Below, in pieces: positions 7,981 through 15,692 of a DNA stretch of 17,278 nucleotides. The notes beneath the pieces were generated by a model. It ran no database searches and was not told where the DNA came from. It saw nothing but the letters and a program-made list of their open reading frames with translations. Position 1 is the stretch's first letter; each line of letters begins with the position of its first letter. The DNA is from Pseudomonadota bacterium (GTDB lineage: Bacteria; Pseudomonadota; Gammaproteobacteria; Acidiferrobacterales; UBA6901): assembly GCA_021785795.1 (NCBI GenBank), contig JAJYEK010000046.1, positions 6,966-24,243 on the forward strand, given 5' to 3'. The translations under genes were made by a program, and so were the position numbers.

Positions 7981-8002
7981 GATCGTTCAGCCCGGAACGA
8001 TC
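7981..8002 (-). terminator. Inverted repeat between methyltransferase and PhzF-family genes
   Basis: A perfect 8-bp stem, GATCGTTC (7981-7988) with GAACGATC (7995-8002), and a 6-base loop. It lies about 40 bases after the stop of the methyltransferase gene. There is no T run on either side, so termination is only a guess; an operator is the alternative. Confidence 0.3.
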
Positions 8003-8042
8003 ACCGGCCCACGCAGTGTCCGCTGGGGTACGGCCAGCGCGG

Positions 8043-8864
8043 TCACCAGCGCCGCGCCAAATAGGTGTAATAGTTGCAAGCCGCAAAGAACGTACCGTTA
8101 TCCAGAGCGTGCTGCTGCTCGCTCACCCAGACCTCGATCTCCGGCGCCGGCAGCAGCCCCGCTTCCCGCACGTACGGCACGTAAGTTTCGGCGAAAGATT
8201 TGAAGTAGCTGCCGTTTCCTATCTCGACGACCGCATCGCCCCAGGCACTCACCAGACTCAGACCGAGATCTGGCAACAAACGCGGCAAATCCCGCATGAT
8301 TCGCGGATTGTTGAACGTGACGTTTGCCAGTGCCGCATCCATCTGTCGGCCAAAGCAGTGATCGGCGAAAGAATAGGTCAGCGAAGCGTAATCTCCATCG
8401 AATATCACCACCGTGCCACCCGGCCGCGCCACACGCGCCATCTCGGTCAAAACGGTGGCTGGCTCGGTGACGTGACTGATCAGCGTGTGCGCAAGAACCA
8501 CATCGAATGATGCCGGGGGATACTTCAGATGGTGGGCGTCGCCCACCTGAAAGTTGACCCGATCGTGCAAGCCCTCGTCGTGCGCGAACCTGTTAGCGGC
8601 CGCAATAAAAGCATGGCTCTGATCCACGCCCACCGCTTCACCGGAAAAATCCGGGCGACGCGCAAGCAACCGCAGCATCGCGCCCGTGCCGCAACCCACC
8701 TCCAGTATGCGCACCGAAGGAGCCAGGCCCAGGCGGTCTACATATTTGTCAAACAGGCGGGTAAAAACGACGTCCCGGGCCCGGTTCTCTAACCGGAAAA
8801 TGAGCCTGTCCCGCGTAGCCTCATCCAACTCATTTACAAAGCGATGTGGATCGCGTGCCACCAT
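8043..8864 (-). CDS. Class I SAM-dependent methyltransferase
   Basis: About 273 residues with a standard class I methyltransferase core. Motif I is RILEVGCGTGAMLRLLA (about residues 52-68), the acidic loop after strand 2 is VGVDQS, motif II-like sequence is FDVVLAHTLISHV, and motif III is RVARPGGTVVIFDG. This layout resembles the UbiE/COG2226 and Methyltransf_11/25 groups, which methylate small molecules. The substrate cannot be told from sequence. Two starts are possible: GTG 8870 or ATG 8864, two codons apart. I chose ATG because a GGGGTG stretch precedes it closely. It lies 150 bp downstream of cynS on the same strand, but no functional link is implied by its sequence. Confidence 0.85.
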   Translation of the reverse strand: MVARDPHRFVNELDEATRDRLIFRLENRARDVVFTRLFDKYVDRLGLAPSVRILEVGCGTGAMLRLLARRPDFSGEAVGVDQSHAFIAAANRFAHDEGLHDRVNFQVGDAHHLKYPPASFDVVLAHTLISHVTEPATVLTEMARVARPGGTVVIFDGDYASLTYSFADHCFGRQMDAALANVTFNNPRIMRDLPRLLPDLGLSLVSAWGDAVVEIGNGSYFKSFAETYVPYVREAGLLPAPEIEVWVSEQQHALDNGTFFAACNYYTYLARRW

Positions 8865-9013
8865 CTTCACCCCATCCCCGACTCTTGCCTGCTGCGCACA
8901 CGGTCCCCTTGGACACCGCCCTTCCTTCTCCCGACGTAGCGGTCACAATACTTCCTGTACACTTCCCTGAAGTCCGCAACCCCGCCCTCAAGAGGCCGTC
9001 AGGATCGCAAGGC

Positions 9014-9457
9014 CTACCAGGGTTTGTAAGGAAGGAACTTTCCGCTCATCGTAATCAGCACGCGATCTCCTTTCGGGTCCTCCTGCTTCTGTATGTCCAT
9101 TGTGAAGTCGATCGCGCTCATGATGCCGTCTCCGAACCGCTCGTGAATCAGTTCCTTGATCGTAGTTCCATAGACATTGAGCATCTCGTAAAACCGGTAG
9201 ATCAGCGGATCCGTGGGTATGGCCGTAGGCAGAGTACCTTTGTAAGGTACCACCTGCAGCAGCGGAATCGCCTCTGCCGGCAGCTCGAATAGCTTGGCGA
9301 CAATTCCCGCCTGTTCCGCCGTGAAGATCATCTGTCCAAGGCAGGCCGCGGTTGTCCACTCCTTGCTCTTGCCGATCGTACGCGCGACCTCGGCCCAGCT
9401 CAATCCCTTGCGAATCCGGGCCGCTACGATGGCTTCTGTTACGTCGTTTCGTGTCAT
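9014..9457 (-). CDS. cynS: Cyanase (cyanate hydratase)
   Basis: A 147-residue protein of normal length for cyanase, which converts cyanate plus bicarbonate to carbamate and CO2, the carbamate then giving ammonia and CO2. The N-terminal ~75 residues are a helix-turn-helix-like domain (GLSWAEVARTIGKSKEW). The C-terminal catalytic domain contains YRFYEMLNVYGTT with Arg88 and Glu91, and FGDGIMSAIDF with Ser114; these correspond to the Arg96, Glu99 and Ser122 active-site residues of the E. coli decamer. All are intact. ATG 9457 is preceded by AAGGAG with 11-base spacing. It follows the NiCoT permease gene by 178 bp on the same strand, and a CynR-like regulator is divergent further upstream. No carbonic anhydrase (cynT) is present nearby. 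Confidence 0.96.
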   Translation of the reverse strand: MTRNDVTEAIVAARIRKGLSWAEVARTIGKSKEWTTAACLGQMIFTAEQAGIVAKLFELPAEAIPLLQVVPYKGTLPTAIPTDPLIYRFYEMLNVYGTTIKELIHERFGDGIMSAIDFTMDIQKQEDPKGDRVLITMSGKFLPYKPW

Positions 9458-9635
9458 GACTATTATATCTCCTTACGATGCGTTATGGATATGTTACTAG
9501 ATTCCGTATATCGGGTGGGTCCTGACGGGTCGATTTTCTCCGTTTGCGAGCGATACCGGAGGCATCGCATTCCCCGGCGCTACCGGCAGAAATCCGGTTC
9601 TCTGACCAGGATTGCGCCGGAGAATCCGGAGGCAA

Positions 9636-10676
9636 TCACAAGTTTTCGTAACCCTTCAGGCGGTATATGGCCACGGACACGAGCCAGCTCGTGATGAAAA
9701 TCCCTATGATGAGAATCCCAACCATTCCGAAATGACCGTTGACATAATTCAGTCTGTCCCACAAGCCACCCTTGAGACCAAACTCCTGGGATATGAGCCC
9801 GACGGTTTCTATGCCGCCGATAAGGAGTGCCACGACAATCGAAACGCCCGTGACAGTTATGTTGTAGTACAGCTTGCGGATCGGCTTCATGAAGGCCCAG
9901 CCGTAGGCACCCAGCATCAGAATTCCATCGGTGGTGTCCATGAGCGACATGCCGGCAGCAAATAGCACCGGAAACACCATGATCACCCAGATGGGCATTC
10001 CCCTGGCCGCCTCCGCGGCTGCAATCCCCAGCAAGCTTACTTCCGTGGCAGTATCGAAGCCGAACCCGAAGAGAAATCCGACAAAAAACAGATGCCAGCT
10101 CTCTGTCACAAGCCGGAACAGTGGACGGAATATGCGGGAGAGGAATCCGCGCTTGTTCAGAAGCAGGTCCAATTCATTCTCGTCGTACGCGCCGCCCTTG
10201 CGGACATGCCGGAAAGTCGCGATTGCGGACTTCGCTATGGCAATGTTGATGAGCGCCATGATGAACAGGAACGACGCCGAAACGATGGTTCCGATAATGC
10301 CGGCCTTGTCGTTGAAAGAAGTAAACCTTCCGTTAATGGAACTCAACGTCATGCAGATGGCCGCCGTCGCGATCATCAGTACCAGGGAATGCCCCAGGGA
10401 GAAATAGAGACCCGTGGTCACCGGTCGCTTGTTGTTCTGCATCAACTTGCGCGTGACGTTGTCAATCGCTGCGATGTGGTCCGCATCGAAGGCGTGACGC
10501 ATTCCGAACGAATAGGCCAGCACGGCGGTACCGAGCAGCACCGGATTGCCGTGGAACACGATCAATGCCCAGGCCCAGGCCACGACATTGAATGCAACGA
10601 GCAGGGTGAGAATTCCGAAAACCCTGTTCCTCATGCTGGCGTCGGTCTTTAGAAACCGTCTAAGTTGTCCAAGCAT
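9636..10676 (-). CDS. NiCoT-family nickel/cobalt permease (HoxN/NixA type)
   Basis: A 346-residue membrane protein with about eight hydrophobic segments. It carries the NiCoT signatures: RHAFDADHIAAIDN (residues 60-73), whose His and Asp residues bind metal, SLGHSLVL (93-100), FGFDTATEV (205-213) and GMSLMDTTDG (242-251). The family imports Ni2+ and/or Co2+ across the inner membrane. Which metal is preferred cannot be read with certainty. ATG 10676 has a perfect GGAGG 7 bases upstream. It is the first gene of a minus-strand unit whose next gene is cynS, and it is divergent from the CynR-like regulator. No urease or hydrogenase gene is in the window, so the metal's use is unknown. No metal riboswitch was recognised in its leader. 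Confidence 0.93.
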   Translation of the reverse strand: MLGQLRRFLKTDASMRNRVFGILTLLVAFNVVAWAWALIVFHGNPVLLGTAVLAYSFGMRHAFDADHIAAIDNVTRKLMQNNKRPVTTGLYFSLGHSLVLMIATAAICMTLSSINGRFTSFNDKAGIIGTIVSASFLFIMALINIAIAKSAIATFRHVRKGGAYDENELDLLLNKRGFLSRIFRPLFRLVTESWHLFFVGFLFGFGFDTATEVSLLGIAAAEAARGMPIWVIMVFPVLFAAGMSLMDTTDGILMLGAYGWAFMKPIRKLYYNITVTGVSIVVALLIGGIETVGLISQEFGLKGGLWDRLNYVNGHFGMVGILIIGIFITSWLVSVAIYRLKGYENL

Positions 10677-11212
10677 GCCCCATCCTCCGTCATCGCTTTC
10701 CGAAATGCCGCCATTCCGGCACCCATGGACATCCGACCATCAGGTTCAGCGCAATCCCCTCATACGATGCACCACCGGATGCCTCGAATTCGCACAAAAC
10801 TGATCCTGACCCACAGGTTAAGGATCCAAAAAGACGTTTTTCCGCATCATGGTCCCACACCCCGCGCCTTACCTTGATTTGCGTCAGTTTGCGCAGGTCC
10901 GGCGGCACTTCCGTGCCCCACCACGCCGCAGTGCCACTTCCTGCACGTACAGCCCGGATTCTATGCGGTCCTGGCCTGTTGCGTGGCCCTCGATCTCTAA
11001 CGCAGAGCCGCGCATAACCACAGGGAATCCGCCTTCTTCGTCTATAATTCAGTTAAAGACGACTGGTACCCATTCACAGAATGCGCTCCTGCCGCGAAGG
11101 CACCGTTCGCCAGATGCTGAATCCGCGCCAATGGTTTCCGTCTCCCGACAATTTCGAAGTAGCCAAGCGTCGGACTGGCAGCCGCGCGCGGCTGTTTACA
11201 ACCATAGACCTC

Positions 11213-11240
11213 TTTACGATTGTGCATAACTATGTATGAT
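11213..11240 (+). promoter_or_regulatory. Sigma-70-type promoter for the CynR-like gene
   Basis: -35 TTTACG at 11213-11218, a 16-base spacer, and -10 TATGAT at 11235-11240, about 52 bases before the start codon. The -10 matches consensus at five of six positions and the -35 at four of six. Confidence 0.5.
11225..11238 (+). promoter_or_regulatory. Candidate LysR-type operator overlapping the -10
   Basis: CATAACTATGTATG is an imperfect palindrome (CATA and TATG arms, 10 of 14 positions symmetric). It overlaps the -10 element, a place suited to autorepression by the regulator encoded next to it. Assignment is by position and symmetry only. Confidence 0.3.
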
Positions 11241-11282
11241 TCACTCAGGGTGCACCAAGATTAATTTGTGATCGGTGGTATA

Positions 11283-11287
11283 GAGGG
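11283..11287 (+). promoter_or_regulatory. Ribosome binding site that favours ATG 11293
   Basis: GAGGG lies 5 bases before ATG 11293. A GTG start at 11287 would overlap it, so ATG 11293 is the likelier start of the LysR-type gene. Confidence 0.6.
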
Positions 11288-11292
11288 TGGCT

Positions 11293-12363
11293 ATGGATCG
11301 AAACATTGCCCTACCACGTTCGATTCGCTACTTGATCGCGGTGGCGGAACATCGCAGCTTCACGCGTGCTGCGGAAGTGCTGTTTGTTTCGCAACCGACG
11401 CTCTCGCAGCAAATCAAGCAATTGGAGCAGTTGTTGGACGTGCAACTGCTCGACCGATCGGGGCGAGCTGTGCGGCTCACTGCGGCTGGCGAAGTCTATG
11501 TGCGCCACGCACGCCGCGCCCTGGGAGAGCTCGACGCTGCCAAGCGGGCGATTCAGGACTTGAGCAACCTGAAGAACGGGTCACTCCGTCTCGCCATGAC
11601 ACCGATCACTGACTATCTGGCCACGCCCCTGCTGGAACAGTTCAGCACCCGCTATCCTGGCGTCACTCTAAGCATGCTGGAGATGCCGCAGCATGAAATC
11701 AGCGATGCCCTGGCCGAGGACCGGGTTGATCTCGGTATCGCCTTCAGCAGTGCGCTCTCCCTTGAAGACAATTCGGAAGAAGTGGACAGCCACATCCTCT
11801 TTATCGAGTCACTCGGTCTGGTCGTTGGCACAACCCACCCCCTGGCGCAGGAGCACGGCCCGCTGAGCAAGCATGTGCTCGAACAGCAGCCGCTGGTAAT
11901 GTTCAAATCCGACTACGCATTGCGACGTCATATCGACCAGTACTGCCTGGACCAGGGAATCAATCTGAACATCGCGATCGAAGCCACGTCGCTCAGCGTG
12001 ATCATGGAACTCGTCCGCTTCGGCCATCTCGCGACGATTTTGCCCGATGTCATTCCGTGCGTGCAGCCGGGACTCAGGTCCATGCCGCTGCTGCCCGAGC
12101 TTCCTCGCCATACGATTTCCATAATCTGCCGCAGGGGCCAGCACAAGAGCGCTGCCTGCCGGGCATTCGGTGAGCTGGCGACGGAATGGTCAGAGACGCG
12201 TTGTCTGCGCAACCCGGGCCGCCGGCTGCGCCCGTGCCCCCTGCCCGACATGTGCGCCCAGGCCGACCTGTGCATTAACGGACAATGCATGCTGCCCGCG
12301 GATGACGCAGCCGGACAAATGCCGGCGGACGCATCGGCTGCGGTCCGCGATGTTTCTGCCTGA
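11293..12363 (+). CDS. cynR: CynR-like LysR-family regulator with a Cys-rich tail
   Basis: A 356-residue LysR-type transcription regulator. The N-terminal winged helix-turn-helix (residues 1-65) contains IRYLIAVAEHRSFTRAAEVL and VSQPTLSQQIKQLEQLL, very close to E. coli CynR in this part; a linker helix follows (RRALGELDAAKRAIQDL). The effector-binding domain runs to about residue 300 and keeps CynR-like features (LRLAMTPI, DLGIAFS, ESLGLVV, IDQYCLDQGI, IEATSLSVIMELVR). CynR responds to cyanate and both activates the cyn operon and represses itself. Divergence from NiCoT-cynS fits. Unusually, about 52 residues extend past the normal end and hold five cysteines (304, 315, 321, 327, 332; CPLPDMCAQADLCINGQC). 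The symbol is by similarity and context. Confidence 0.85.
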   Translation: MDRNIALPRSIRYLIAVAEHRSFTRAAEVLFVSQPTLSQQIKQLEQLLDVQLLDRSGRAVRLTAAGEVYVRHARRALGELDAAKRAIQDLSNLKNGSLRLAMTPITDYLATPLLEQFSTRYPGVTLSMLEMPQHEISDALAEDRVDLGIAFSSALSLEDNSEEVDSHILFIESLGLVVGTTHPLAQEHGPLSKHVLEQQPLVMFKSDYALRRHIDQYCLDQGINLNIAIEATSLSVIMELVRFGHLATILPDVIPCVQPGLRSMPLLPELPRHTISIICRRGQHKSAACRAFGELATEWSETRCLRNPGRRLRPCPLPDMCAQADLCINGQCMLPADDAAGQMPADASAAVRDVSA

Positions 12364-12936
12364 TCGGGAATAAATTTCCTGTCACCTGACTGTCATTAAC
12401 GGGCGGCTGATGCAGGCGGGTTGCCGTGTTCCGGCCCGATGCGGCACACCTGCCTCAGCTGGCCAGCTGGCCGACTCGAAGTTCTTCCCCTGTGGCGTGC
12501 CGGTCTCGGGAGACTCGCGAAGCGACCGCATTCCGACATGCCAGAACCTCTGCCCTGATGGGTCCGGCACAATAAAGAGCAGCGCGCCTGAAAACCTGCG
12601 CGGGATTCGAAACAGTAACAACCATGAAGGTACAGAAGGGTTCTCTTATTTAGCAGACCACCAAGCACAGAGCATTCCGCAAGCCGCGACCGGCACGCCC
12701 TGTCCATAGCAATCCCCTATAGCACAAATCGAAATTTAGTCTTGGAAGGCAGAAATCTGCTGTTCCATAGTAACCGCCAGCAGTACGTTTCCGTACCGGC
12801 GCACTATCGGAGCAGCACGGATTATCCGGAACCCATGTACCTGTGGATCCGGCAAGCCGGCAAGCTGCTACGGATTTCCGCGCCGGAATCTGGACCGGTG
12901 AGATTTCGGGGGGCGTAACGCGCCCTAGCTCAAGAC

Positions 12937-13004
12937 AGGGGTGGGCACGATGCATATCTGGCCGCGAACGGCGCCGTTCCGGTTTACTGGTCGCGCCCAC
13001 CCCT
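12937..13004 (+). repeat. Long nested hairpin upstream of the FNT gene
   Basis: A perfect 10-bp outer stem, AGGGGTGGGC (12937-12946) with GCCCACCCCT (12995-13004), encloses an inner hairpin CCGcGAAC/GTTCCGG around a GGCGCC loop. A few more pairs (CGA with TCG) extend the outer stem after one mismatch. It lies about 230 bp before the FNT start. It may be a structured leader RNA or a regulatory DNA element. No known riboswitch class was recognised. Confidence 0.4.
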
Positions 13005-13221
13005 AGGGGAATGTCGTATCGCAGATATATCGGAGACAGCGCGACCTTGGAGGACGAAATAGGGGACGCGACGGGCTCCGGACGGAAATACAGAGAACGG
13101 ACGCAAATCAAACTCCCGCAAAACGCGCTATTTTTTCGCCGAACGCGGGAACTGGAAAGCCTGGATCAGGCGGCAGTGGAACGCAACTATCTGGGTCAGT
13201 CCCAGCATCTATCCACACAAT

Positions 13222-13226
13222 GGAGG
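13222..13226 (+). promoter_or_regulatory. Ribosome binding site that fixes the GTG start of the FNT gene
   Basis: GGAGG with 7-base spacing precedes GTG 13234. Confidence 0.75.
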
Positions 13227-13233
13227 AGTTAGC

Positions 13234-14157
13234 GTGAACACCAGATTAAGTGAAGGCAAAGACTTTAACGCAACGATAAAGTCGAAGGGAGCGATCCAAG
13301 AGGATGACCCGTTTGAGCCACATAGCATCGAAACAACACTCGACAAGCTTGTCGATGTCGCGGTAGGTAAATGGACATATCCGCTGAGCTATCTGTTCCA
13401 GTCTCTGTCTGGGGGTGCAATGGTGGCATTCGGCGTGATTCTGGCCATTGCGGTCAGCACCGGGATCAAAACTCCCGGTCTGGCAAATCTGGTAAGCGGC
13501 CTAGTCTTCGGCTTCTCATTCGTGGTAATCCTGGTTTCGAATTCAACCCTGATCACCTCGGATATGGCGGCAGGCTTCATCGCCCTGGTCCGCGGCAAGA
13601 TGCCACTCAGGAGCTATATCGGATTCGTCTCGGTCGGCTGGATCGGAAACATACTCGGTGCGCTGGTGTTTGTCGGGGTCATCGCCATTGGCCCCGGTCC
13701 TTATGCGCTCTTGCCGTTTCTACAGCGGGCGCATGCGCTCGGCATTGCTAAAACCGGGGCAAGTACTTTATCGATCTTTACCCTGGGCATCATCTGCACC
13801 TGGTTCCTGCAAACGGCGCTGTTTCTTTACTGCAAGGCGCGCACTGATGTCGGCCGCATGATGATGGCCTATTACGGCCCGCTCGCCTTTGTCGCAGGCA
13901 TGACCGAGCACTGCATAGCGAACGTCGGCTTCATCGCCCTGCCCCTCATGATGCAGGACAAGCTTACGCAGGCCCTGGGAGGCTCCCTCCCCCTCACCGG
14001 ACCGATGCGGGCGATCACCTGGGGTATGGGTCCGACCGGATTCCTGCGCAACGAACTGCTGGCAGGTGCGGGCAATCTGATCGGTGGTACCGTGTTCATG
14101 GCGCTGGTGTTCCTTGCGATCGCTAAGTTCCGGAGGCGCGACGCCGTCAGCGCATAA
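13234..14157 (+). CDS. Divergent formate/nitrite-transporter (FNT) family channel
   Basis: A 307-residue membrane protein of the FNT family (FocA/NirC relatives, pentameric anion channels) with six membrane segments after a hydrophilic ~45-residue N-terminus. The central histidine is present in GMTEHCIANVGF (His226), and a lysine in GIAKTG (Lys173) sits where FocA has its conserved lysine. Both classical family signatures deviate: the usual GxELFTS-type loop reads NSTLITSD (residues 103-110), and the second signature reads GIICTWFLQTA (185-195) without the typical Asn and Val-Cys. The substrate is therefore open; formate, nitrite, hydrosulfide and, by context, cyanate are candidates. It starts at GTG with GGAGG 7 bases upstream and ends 6 bases before a strong terminator. 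It follows the CynR-like gene on the same strand, 870 bp away. Confidence 0.88.
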   Translation: MNTRLSEGKDFNATIKSKGAIQEDDPFEPHSIETTLDKLVDVAVGKWTYPLSYLFQSLSGGAMVAFGVILAIAVSTGIKTPGLANLVSGLVFGFSFVVILVSNSTLITSDMAAGFIALVRGKMPLRSYIGFVSVGWIGNILGALVFVGVIAIGPGPYALLPFLQRAHALGIAKTGASTLSIFTLGIICTWFLQTALFLYCKARTDVGRMMMAYYGPLAFVAGMTEHCIANVGFIALPLMMQDKLTQALGGSLPLTGPMRAITWGMGPTGFLRNELLAGAGNLIGGTVFMALVFLAIAKFRRRDAVSA

Positions 14158-14163
14158 AATTAT

Positions 14164-14202
14164 GCCCGGGCCATCGGGCAGGTTCCTCCCGATGGCCCGG
14201 GC
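14164..14202 (+). terminator. Strong intrinsic terminator after the FNT gene
   Basis: A perfect 15-bp stem, GCCCGGGCCATCGGG (14164-14178) with CCCGATGGCCCGGGC (14188-14202), a 9-base loop, then TACTTTTC. It begins 6 bases after the stop and closes the transcription unit. Confidence 0.85.
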
Positions 14203-14441
14203 TACTTTTCGATCTTGCCTGCGCCAAGCTTTCGGAAATGCGGCAACAATACTGTGTCATCATGTAGTTGCGTGCGTAAGGACAGGGCCAGAAATGCCGC
14301 GCCGCCCTGCAATTTCGGGCACGAAATGCCTTCGACGGGGCACAAAGACCCAGCATGGCTCAATCCAACTTGAGCAGTTGCGCACCAGTTTTCACCAGTT
14401 TCTGATTGGCGCTACTAAATAAACTCGGGTAGTTACCGCGC
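14203..14441. other. Spacer between FNT terminator and IS3 remnant
   Basis: About 240 bp with no recognised gene, promoter or repeat. Open frames here have no protein character. Confidence 0.4.
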
Positions 14442-14467
14442 TGGACCGCCCAGCTTTTCGTGGAGGC
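14442..14467 (+). repeat. IS3-family terminal repeat, OrfB side
   Basis: Begins TGGACCGCCC and ends CGTGGAGGC, close to the reverse complement of 15693-15718. Confidence 0.7.
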
Positions 14468-14475
14468 CGGTTGGT

Positions 14476-15343
14476 TTAATTTACTCCACTGCAGTCGCCT
14501 TCGCGGTAGTAGTTTGCCTCAGCTTCAGCCAGCTTGATATATCCGATGGGCTCCAGAAGTCGATAGTGGTTGAACCAGGCCACCCATTCCAGGGTCGCCA
14601 GCTCGACGGATTCCTGGGTCTTCCATGGTGCGCGACGATGGATCGGCTCAGCTTTGTATAAACTGTTGATGGTCCCGGCTGGCACATTGTCGTCGCTGTC
14701 GACCTTCTTTCCGACTGAGGGCTCTATGCTGGCCTCCGCCAGCCGCTCCGTGTACGTATTGAGAGTCCCTGTCGCCGTGATGCACAAAAGCATCGGAGCG
14801 CTCTGGCTGCCCGGCGTAGAGCGCCTGTTCCAGAGCGTCGAACACGAAGAGGGAATGACTCACTTGCCGGACGACGACGTCGACGATGAAGACTACGTAG
14901 AGCCGCCCTTGCCGGGTCGACCCACACGTGAAGCCAGAGACCCGGAACTGGATGGGGCGATCCGCTTTGAACTGCCGATGTACCCGATCCAGCGGACAGG
15001 GCGCCGTCGAGTCCGCCACCGTGATGCGGATGACTTTGCCACGCCGGACACCCTGCAATCTCAGGCGGCGCATCAGCCGCTCGACGGCGCAGTGCGTCCC
15101 CACAATGCCCTCGCGGTTCATCGGACGCCAGATCTTTTCAGCACCGCAGACGTGCATGTTGGCCTGCCAGACGCGTTCAATATGCAAGGCCAGGATGTCA
15201 TCGCGCTGGGCGCGGGCGCTGCGTAGATCCGGATTGCCCGGCGAAGCGGCATGCCGTCGATATCCCGACGGGGCGATCTGCAATACCTTGCAAATCGGCT
15301 CGACCCCGAAGCTATCGCGGTGCTGGTCGATGAATGAACTCCC
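14476..15343 (-). pseudogene. IS3-family transposase OrfB, broken
   Basis: Reading 5' to 3' on the minus strand, the first frame gives FIDQHRDSFGVEPICKVLQI, PSGYRRHAA, HIERVWQANMHVCGAEKIWR, FVFDALEQALYAGQPER and HHGDRDSQYV. A frameshift near 14740 leads into a second frame with YTERLAEASIEPSVG, INSLYKAE and WVAWFNHYRLLEPIGYI. This is the OrfB integrase-core (DDE) protein. The first catalytic Asp (normally WVSDFT) is replaced in RVSGFT and the Glu (normally AETING) in AGTINS, while the middle Asp survives in HHGDR. Around ten residues are missing after VDVVVRQ. The protein cannot be active. About 290 residues would be normal for the intact enzyme. Confidence 0.9.
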
Positions 15344-15679
15344 TTACGACTTGAATCGGCAGTCCAGCTTGCGCCTTAGGCGGAAAACGCACTGGCCAGC
15401 TTCAGGATCTCGTTGGCACGGCGCAGTTCCCTGTTCTCGCGCTCCAGGACCTTGATGCGATCACGCTCTTCGCCGGTCGCGCATCGGCTTGCCGCTATCG
15501 ATCTTGTGCCGACGCACCCGCTCATGCAACATCTGGGGGACGCATCCAATCTTCAGGGCCATGGACTCGATGGTTGCGACAGCGACGGATACTCGCAACG
15601 GTGTTCCAGTACCATCCGCACCGCGGGTTCACGGGCCTCATGGGAAAACTTCTTCGACTTGTTTGTGGCTCCCTTTTTC
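15344..15679 (-). pseudogene. IS3-family OrfA, broken
   Basis: On the minus strand the remains read ATNKSKKFSHEAREPAVRMV and LEHRCEYPS, then after a frameshift IESMALKIGCVPQMLHE and VRRHKIDSG, then after a second shift ERDRIKVLERENRELRRANE and ILKLASAFSA, ending near FKS and TAA (15344-15346). This is the helix-turn-helix and leucine-zipper protein that precedes OrfB in IS3-family elements. At least two frameshifts disable it. The stop lies against the start of the OrfB frame, as usual in the family. Confidence 0.88.
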
Positions 15680-15692
15680 TAAAAGGGCGAAA

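Larger units (their letters stand above)
10677..11292. promoter_or_regulatory. Divergent control region between NiCoT-cynS and the CynR-like gene
   Basis: A 616-bp non-coding stretch between two divergent start codons. LysR-type regulators often bind such a shared region to control both directions. On the plus side there is a clear promoter for the regulator (see 11213-11240). An AAAAAGACGTTTTT inverted repeat lies at 10828-10841. I could not find a convincing minus-strand promoter for the permease gene. No protein-coding frame here looks real. Confidence 0.5.
12364..13233. other. 870-bp region between regulator and FNT gene, no gene seen
   Basis: No coding frame on either strand looks like a real protein. 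Visible structure: a perfect 14-bp palindrome CAGCTGGCCAGCTG at 12456-12469, a nested long hairpin at 12937-13004, and the FNT ribosome binding site at its end. The FNT promoter must lie here unless transcription reads through from the regulator, but no strong -35/-10 pair was found. Confidence 0.5.

Noticed and set aside
9550..9568. Imperfect hairpin between the NiCoT gene and cynS
   Set aside because: GCGATaCC/GGcATCGC has a mismatch and a 3-base loop with no T tract. Not enough for a terminator or operator call.
10690..10908. Small minus-strand open frame upstream of the NiCoT gene
   Set aside because: No ribosome site or family resemblance was seen. It lies in the divergent control region.
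12895..12930. Possible mini-ykkC (guanidine) riboswitch hairpin GGGCG-TAACG-CGCCC
   Set aside because: The loop is not the ACGR tetraloop and no second matching hairpin was found.
12843..13232. Open frame of 129 codons just before the FNT gene
   Set aside because: No recognisable protein features, it covers the nested hairpin, and it ends right at the FNT start. Treated as non-coding leader.
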